NCBI GenBank assembly: GCA_034509755.1
Contig: CM067545.1
Coordinates: 43,765,062-43,829,061 of the forward strand
Direction of reading: 5' to 3'
Origin: Anisodus tanguticus
Lineage: Eukaryota > Streptophyta > Magnoliopsida > Solanales > Solanaceae
DNA: 64,000 bases
The notes under the pieces are model-generated. The model did not search any database. It saw only the letters and a program-made list of their open reading frames with translations, and was not told the DNA's origin. Both the position numbers and the translations under genes were made by a program. Numbering within the stretch: the first letter of the stretch is position 1; the number at the start of each line of letters is the position of its first letter. Shown here in pieces: positions 57,901 to 64,000 of this stretch.

Positions 57901-58536
57901 GGGGAGGTCGACCGGGTCGGGTTTTGGGCTGCGGGTGGGTTTTTAATTTGGGGATTGGGCTTGGGTTTTTTTAATTTGGGGGTTGGGCTTGTGGGTCGGC
58001 CGGTTGGGCCTGGTTTTGGGTTAAGGGGATAAAAGGGAATGGGTTTGGGGTATTGGGCTGGTCCGGTTGGGCTTGTTTGATTTGGGGGGGAAATAAAGGG
58101 AGAAGGTTTGTTGGGCTTTGGTTTGGAAGATTTGAGTAGGAATTGTTTTGTGGGTTAAGAAATAAAATGGGTTAGGAATTGAAAAATATAAAAGGGGTTT
58201 AATATTAAAAGATATTATTTTTGTTTTGTAAAAGATGTGAATTATTTAAAATAACATAACGACGTGATAATAATAAAATATAATATTTGCGAAATGTTTA
58301 ATGTTTAATAAAAAATGGAAATGCGATGCAATTTTGCGAAAATAAAATAACATAGAATTTTTGGATTAAACTTATGATTATGATAAAGAATGCAAATGAC
58401 AGTAAAAACGAGAATAATAATAATAATAAGATATATACACATATATGTCTATATTTTAAAATTGTTTTAAAAGTGTCAAAAATATTAAAAATTACGAATA
58501 AAATCATAAAAGATGGGACAAAATTGGGTGTCAACA
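54905..58536 (-). repeat. 5' LTR of B
   Basis: 3632 bp, nearly collinear with the 3' LTR apart from small indels. It keeps the proper TGTTGACACC start. On the element's coding side it is followed by GCA and the primer site. Confidence 0.92.
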
Positions 58537-58541
58537 CAGAG

Positions 58542-59135
58542 GAGATCGTCTACATGGCTAAAATGACAAATTGTAAGATGATGCCCACTCCCGTCGACTC
58601 TAAGTCCAAACTCAGTGCAGATGATGGGGATCCGATCAATGATATATCTCTTTATTGAAGTCTCGCAGGTGCTCTTCAGTATCTCACCTTCACTCGGCCA
58701 GATATTGCATAAGCGATTCAACATGTGTGCTTGTTCATGCACGCTCTTAGGGAACCTCACTTTATAGCTCTTAAACGTATCATTCGGTACGTTAAGGGAA
58801 TTCTTGACTATGGACTTCATTATATCCCTCAACACCGACTAGATTGCTCTTATACACAGACGCAGATTGGGCAGGCTATCCAGACACCCGTCGATATACG
58901 TCTGGCTATTTTGTGTTTTTGAGGGACAATATCATATCATGGTCTGCCAAGCGGCAAGCCACACTTTTCCATTCGAGTGCAGAAGCAGAATATCGAGGCG
59001 TTGCGAACGTTGTTGCCGAGCTATGTTAGCTTCGAATTCACCTTCTTGAGCTTCATTGTCCCATACGTAAGACATCTTTGATTTACTGTGATAACATATC
59101 TGCTGTCTACTTGTCTCATAACCTGGTATTCCTTG
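58542..59135 (+). pseudogene. C RT end and RNase H, truncated
   Basis: Resumes C after the insertion: CKMMPTPVDSKSKLSADDGD, a TGA at 58657-58659, then AGALQYLTFTRPDIA and FMHALREPHFIALKRIIRYV. RNase H: LLYTDADWAGYPDTRRYTSG (58844 on), ISWSAKRQATLFHSSAEAEY (the Glu kept), and LIYCDNISAVYLSHN (Asp kept). The domain is cut near 59125, before the ADIFTK motif, and replaced by short repeats containing ACCTGGTATTC and TGTCTCCTTCATGTAAAT (59130-59230). Confidence 0.82.
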
Positions 59136-59260
59136 TCTCCTTCATGTAAATTTATTACATAACCTGGTATTCTATTACTGTGATATATTATTAATGTCTA
59201 CTTGTCTCCTTCATGTAAATTGACATGTAAATCCATGAAGGAGATTTACACTATTCTACG

Positions 59261-59992
59261 TAATGAAATTGGCATTCCTACCTTTAAAAGAGTAATAAAT
59301 CAACTTAATTGTGTACTCCAAATCTCCAATTTACATATACAATTGGACCCTCATATATTTTGACCGTTGGAGCTCATTTTTGAAAATAACAAAAAGAAGG
59401 GCGCTGGTAACGTTGTGTTAGAAAAAAAAATGACAATTTATGTATTTAAGAATTCTCATCAAAACCACTTAAAAGAGAGAAATAATTATGGTCTAATGTT
59501 TTTTATGGTCTAATCTATAAAAGAATCAGTAAATGTACACGTCCGAAGATCTAAAGGGGATAATAGACAAGGAAAGAATTGAAATATAAGAGATTGAAGA
59601 ATTAAAAGATAAATGAGATATGTAGAAAGTAAATGAAGATTAACTTACAAATTAAGGTTCCAGTTAAGAAAACCATAATTCAAAGGATCTGCAAGAATTT
59701 AAATCAAATAGGCGGTAGAACCGGCCAATGATTTAAACATGAATTTAATAGTGCAAGAATTTAAAGAATTTAAAAGCATAAAGAATTTGAGAGAACATGA
59801 ATTTAAGAAAGATTAGGAGGTAGCACCTTCCATAATCATATTTATTCAAAATATTAAAACTTACAAAAATTTATACTTGAATATTTTCAAGGAGATCTAT
59901 CTTGGGAGCATAGGGAATTTCAGATACGGTATTTTGGATGAGGGGAATTTCATATGAGGGGAATTGGAATTTAGATGAACTTAGACTTCTCT
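59261..59992. other. AT-rich spacer
   Basis: About 730 bp between the end of C and the pararetrovirus remnant. Local short repeats include GAGGGGAATT near 59940-59965. No coding or element ends recognised. Confidence 0.5.
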
Positions 59993-62282
59993 CTAGAATC
60001 TTGTTTTTGTTTTTCTTTGAAATCTTTTATATCTAGTTTTATTTGTTTTATCTATTTTTGTTAGTTTTAGAACTGGTATTTCTTTGCTTTCTTTTATCTT
60101 TTTAGCTTTTCCTAGGATATTTGTTAAATCATGAGTATTTCTAGAAGTATTTGATAAAATTATATTTTTAATTTCTTTTGTCTCTCCTATAAAGGATTTT
60201 AGGAGTTTATTCAAAAAAAAATTTGGTGTTGGGTATCTATGTGTTTAACCATATCTAACATGAATTATTGATCTCTAGTTAATATAGACATGCGTTTTCC
60301 TTTATCCTTTTCAGAATTTTCAGATGAACTAGTTGTGACCAATTCATCTATTTGAAGGGGTTTATTGTCTTCTGAAGACAGAGAAAAATAGTCAGGTTCT
60401 GACTCGATGTTTGAATCAGAGAAATCTATTAGAAGATTGGAGATTTTTTGGGTTACTTCTTCGTCTAATTTTAATTCTTGAAATTGTTTGTTCATTTTAC
60501 TGTATCTCAAACTATGTCCTTTTTATTGCATTTATAACATGTTATATCTTTGTATTTAGATTCAGTCCTTTTGGGATTTGTTTTATTCCTAGATTTATTG
60601 TAACGAGGATTTTTATAATATTCTTCGTTAGTCCTAAAATTCTTTTTTCTATAATCTTTTGTTGATTTCTTATGGGATTATAAGTCTTACTACAGTTTCT
60701 GTACAACTTGGAGGGCTTTGTGAAATTTGTATCAAATTGTTTACAAAAAATACCTAGTTGGCACCTAGTCATTTTTAGCTCCCATTTAAGGTATTTTTGT
60801 AATTTTAGGTCTTAGCAAATTTTTAATCCTTCTTGTTGAGTAATACTTACTAGTTGTCCGTATGTAAACTCATTATAAGGTATTATTTGTTTTCCACAAT
60901 TTTCTTTTATTTTATTCCGCACCTTTTCTCCTAAAAGGGTAGGTAATCCGGCTAGAAATTTTTATTTCCAGAATGGTTGGTTGGAATCTTCTCTAAGCAT
61001 TACTCTGCTTAAGAATGTATTCTTGTACCATTGGAAATCACTTAGTTTTTTGCATTTTAGATTTGAAAGTAACTCGGAATTTTTATCTTTTAGATGTGAA
61101 GAATCTCCTATGAAGTTTAAAGAGATTGTTAGTATCAAGGTTGGCACTGCATCTTGTAGGGGTTCACCTTGTTCATTTAGGATTGATATTCCTTCTTCAT
61201 CAGTTTTTATGGAGTTTATGATGTCTTCTTTTTGTTGGTCGGTGAGATAATTATCCCATCATCCTTTTAATTGACCAGAGAATCCTGCGATGAGCAGTTC
61301 TACTATGGTCTTATCTTACGTACCATTTTTTGTTTTATAAGCATTTGCAGCCATGGTCATTTGTTGGAGGAAGCTGAGAATATTGTATTCAGTCATTCCA
61401 TCAATGTTCCAATCATAAATGGAAGATGTATTAAAACGGGATTGAGCTATGGGTTTTACTATTCCTAGGTCTGGAGCGGGAATTATTTGTCATTGTCGTT
61501 GTATGAGTTATTTCCAATCCATTTTATTAACAAGCGGTGTTTTATTTTGGAGTTGTTCTAAGGTGTCACTGTTATCGAAATCATATGTTAAAGTTGTAAT
61601 TTAATTACTTGATTGTGGGGTATCTGGAGTAATGAGTTCTGTATTAGAACTATTGGATGTTCCAATTCTACTTAATTGATCCTATGTAGCTTGAATAAAT
61701 TGAGACTTATTTTGTTGGATATTTTTAACACTATCTTTGGACACCTGAAAGGGTTTAAAGATTGGGCTTTTCAATTTCATTTCTTTGGGTGTTCCTGGGG
61801 AATCTATAGTGACTAAAGGGCGGTTTTTATGTATTTTTTCACTCTATCTAATTATTTTCCTATGGTATTTAAATTAATATTGGTGAAATTTTTTGTGCGA
61901 GAATGAATTTTGTATTTGTTGTTTCATCCTCTGCTGGGGTTTTAAAAGGAATTGCGTCTACAGGTCGGCCATGAATGTTTAGCTTAATACCTTGTAGAGG
62001 AGGGTGGTTGGACTGGACCTTCCTAGAATTAGCTAGGGTTTCCCATTCCGGTGTTTAATTCCTAGTGGTAACGAGATTTACCGATTTAGAAAAGGGATAC
62101 TCTATGGAATTTTGGAAGGAATATATTTCAAACCAGTCAAAAAATAGAATATTTATCCTACTTTCATTTACAAAATCATAGAATTTTTTCTATATTAGTT
62201 TCCTAGTACTTAAAAAGTTTTTAAAGAATCAAATTCTTTTTTCTAGGTTATATTTTTCATAAAAATCTTTTTGTTGGAATTT
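59993..62282 (-). pseudogene. Endogenous pararetrovirus remnant, capsid-like region
   Basis: Downstream (minus strand) of the movement-protein-like frame. Pieces in order: a scrambled stretch 61500-62280; a capsid-like segment around 60962-61250 whose FQWYKNTFLSRV block matches the remnant at the left end of the window; a CYKCNKKD segment near 60520-60545 that looks like half of a CCHC zinc knuckle (the Gly and His positions are lost); an acidic Ser-rich segment 60265-60510; and a Lys-rich segment 59993-60214. Stops and shifts occur throughout, so nothing is translatable as a whole. Protease and RT, which should follow, are absent. Confidence 0.65.
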
Positions 62283-63385
62283 CTAATCTACTTGAAATTC
62301 TTTTTCTAAAACTCCAATTTCGTTTACTATATTCTCTGTTATCGAGGAAAATGTCGGACTAGTAGGTTCTTGGTCATCTATTTTCTCTCTAACAGTGGAA
62401 TTTTCATACACGGATCTAGGTATTTCATTGGTGTAGTCTACATTTCTTAGATTGGGTAAATCTGACGTAGAATGTCTAGGTTTTGTTTTGTAAGGGGTAT
62501 TTATTACCGAAGGAATTTGTGAGCCTCTTCCTAAGTCTAGGGTTTCTACGGAACTTGTATCATCGCATCTACTACTCGTAGATCTTCTTAGGAATGATAG
62601 GCTTACTCTACCATCTTGGTATTGCGTTATTTCTTTAAGATGGGTATTTGATTGGAAAGTTTCTGCGGGTTCAGGTTTAACTACTCCTTCCAGGATCCAT
62701 TCTTCTGGTAGGGTAATATCCTTCCACCTAATAGGTCTTGGTATTACGGTGTTAGATCTGGAAAGATCTGTTTGTAACAGTAGGGTTTCACCTTTTTTGC
62801 TATGATACCTAACTTTTGTGGCAAAAGCTGAAGTCATAGCTTTGTAATGGATTCTAAAAATTATTGTTACTGGAATTGAACATTCAAGCATTTGGTAGTT
62901 GTGGGTTTTTATTTGTAAGACAAGGGATTTTTGGATATTTTTTTCATTGAGGGATACTGAAAGGTTTAGGTAACAATCAAAAGAGATTGGTCATATGCAG
63001 AGAGTAGACTCAACAGAACTTAATACGGAATCTTCGAAATTTGTGAATCTAGCATCTCTTCAGATAGCAAGGATTGAGGTGTTTAATCCTTCCTTAGTCA
63101 TGGGTTTTATCCCTACTTGGACTAATTCAATATGAATATATTTGTAATTTCTTTCCCTGTGTTTTTTCAAGGAATTTTAAGAAAATAATTGGATTGTTTC
63201 AAAGGGTTTTGTCAATTGAATATCTCGTTCTAAAGTTTTGATTGTGAAATTAGTTTTGAAAATTGTTATTTAGAATTTTTGTAAATTTGATCTCTATTTA
63301 CTTTTGGTATTTCCCAATTATCAATCAATTTTTCAAAATCTTGTATAGCGATTTCTTCCGAATTTATTATTTTCTTTGAATCCAT
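62283..63385 (-). pseudogene. Endogenous pararetrovirus remnant, movement-protein-like region
   Basis: A likely start lies at 63385. The first third (62892-63385) is broken by several stops and shifts, while 62283-62891 is an open frame of 202 codons. The central part resembles the 30K-type movement proteins of Caulimoviridae as found in solanaceous endogenous copies; PRPIRWKDITLPEEW (near 62725) is the most recognisable block. The C-terminal half is Ser/Thr-rich. In plants such proteins let virus move between cells; this copy is inactive. Order (movement protein, then capsid, then zinc knuckle) fits the family. Genus not assigned. Confidence 0.7.
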
Positions 63386-63599
63386 GGAAGATGTTGAGCC
63401 AAAATCAAAAGAAGTAGATTTATTGAAAAATGAATCCATGTATATAAAAAATCTTATCTTCGAAACTCAAGTTCTTTCTACAATCCCAAGCATTTCACGG
63501 GTCTAACTGCCTACACACTTGAGGACTTACTACCCGGACCATCCTAGGCAAGAAAACTCAGAAGAGCCTAAACTTCTAGACAAGAATTTCATCTAATCT

Positions 63600-63640
<41 letters not shown>

Positions 63641-63860
63641 TTTTAATTAGTGGTCGTAGTTAAATTTGGTCGACGGGCCAAAAATAAAAAAGTACTAAAA
63701 TAAAAGGTAAAAAAGATCATAATGAGTGTGCAATGAAAAAGCTCATTCTTGGTCTATAATTACTTAGTGTGATAATTCAAACAAGAATAGGGTGATTAAG
63801 GTCAATGAATAATCACTTCACGAATAACGTATTTACTTTGCTCAATGATATTTTTTGGTG
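63386..63860. other. Spacer with an AT microsatellite
   Basis: An (AT)n run of about 38 bp lies at 63602-63639. The left 200 bp may be the upstream region of the pararetrovirus copy. Nothing else was recognised. Confidence 0.6.
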
Positions 63861-64000
63861 ATGGATTTGGAGATCAAGATAGAGAGGAAGAAGAGGGCTA
63901 CAGATGACAGGCTAAGAATCAAATGGAAAAGTTTGACCATGGCTAGTGCAAATGAGATGGGGGAGAGGTTGAGGACCAATGAGGCTTGGGGGAGCAGTGA
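63861..64000 (+). pseudogene. LINE coding fragment, runs off the window
   Basis: Frame from 63861 to the end of the window: MDLEIKIERKKRATDDRLRI then KWKSLTMASANEMGERL and EAWGSS. It resembles the region of plant LINE polyproteins between endonuclease and reverse transcriptase (IRWGxLT...ELGEKL...GAW pattern). Only about 46 codons are visible, so the state of the element cannot be judged. A weak match by memory, not a search. Confidence 0.5.

Larger units (their letters stand above)
32632..58536 (-). mobile_element. Gypsy (Tat/Ogre-like) retrotransposon B, gag-bearing, nested in C
   Basis: Target duplication CAGAG at 32627-32631 and 58537-58541. LTRs 54905-58536 (5') and 32632-36261 (3'), about 3.63 kb each, read TGTTGACACC to GCGCGACA on the minus strand. 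The primer site matches plant tRNA-Arg and the purine tract is AGAGGGGCATC. About 13.9 kb without element A. It encodes a Tat/Ogre-type gag, a short pol linker and a scrap of the pol C-terminus; RT, RNase H and most of integrase are deleted. Very long LTRs and the tRNA-Arg primer are known traits of Ogre-type elements. Confidence 0.92.
29120..59260 (+). mobile_element. Copia retrotransposon C, split by the B/A insertion
   Basis: Left part 29120-32631, right part 58537-59260; about 4.2 kb once B is removed. The reading crosses the B insertion cleanly: RKYAE ends the left part and EIVYMAKMTNCKMMPTPVDS begins the right part, with CAGAG duplicated at the joint. The 5' LTR is complete, but the 3' end is mostly lost: RNase H stops after YLSHNLV, and only an LTR tail (about 59232-59260, reading GAAGGAGATTTACACTATTC) remains. 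The flanks GAATG (29115-29119) and TAATG (59261-59265) may be a decayed target duplication. Gag is almost wholly deleted. C is the host of the three-level nest. Confidence 0.85.

Noticed and set aside
63602..63639. (AT)n run as a possible replication or regulatory element
   Set aside because: Simple microsatellite without other support.

Overview
This window is plant nuclear DNA made almost entirely of nested, decayed transposable elements. I found no host gene, rRNA, tRNA gene or CRISPR array. Ale-type Copia relics, very long-LTR Tat/Ogre-like Gypsy elements, Solanaceae-style MITEs and caulimovirid-like endogenous pararetrovirus pieces point to a solanaceous plant, possibly Nicotiana or a relative. 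The family assignment is inference from element types, not from any host gene.

Left part (1-16395). Positions 1-1591 hold a + strand capsid-to-protease remnant of an endogenous pararetrovirus. A truncated minus-strand Copia piece (1592-3091) follows, then a full-length but dead Copia element, D1 (3577-8474, target-site duplication TATAT). Next come a second minus-strand Copia fragment (about 8640-9550), a hAT transposon relic (9673-13119) and AT-rich DNA with two MITEs.

Middle (16396-28376). Copia element D2 is bounded by the duplication TTCTT. Its 5' LTR was split by a minus-strand Copia element, E (16424-23108, duplication TGATA). D2 keeps recognisable gag, protease, integrase, RT and RNase H, with a few stops and frameshifts.

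Right part (29120-59260). Here three elements are nested. Copia C (29120-59260) was split inside its RT/RNase H junction by Gypsy B (minus strand, 32632-58536, duplication CAGAG). B was then split 67 bp upstream of its gag start by Gypsy A (plus strand, 42051-54014, duplication ATCAA). A and B belong to one lineage: LTRs of 3.2 and 3.6 kb, a primer-binding site matching plant tRNA-Arg, and the same purine tract. B keeps gag and scraps of pol; A encodes no recognisable protein and looks like a large non-autonomous derivative. Both carry arrays of short repeats in their untranslated regions. One repeat folds as a hairpin with compensatory changes between copies; another is a 39-bp repeat expanded to 27 copies in A but only 3-4 in B. 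The order of insertion is C, then B, then A.

Right end (59261-64000). After unassigned AT-rich DNA comes a minus-strand pararetrovirus remnant (movement-protein-like to capsid-like, 59993-63385), an AT microsatellite and the start of a LINE coding fragment running off the end.

No gene network operates here. The functional logic is that of parasites: autonomous or once-autonomous elements (D1, D2, E, C, hAT), a gag-bearing defective element (B) and a coding-free passenger (A). The most interesting material is the structured repeat content of A and B and the LTR palindromes of the Copia elements.
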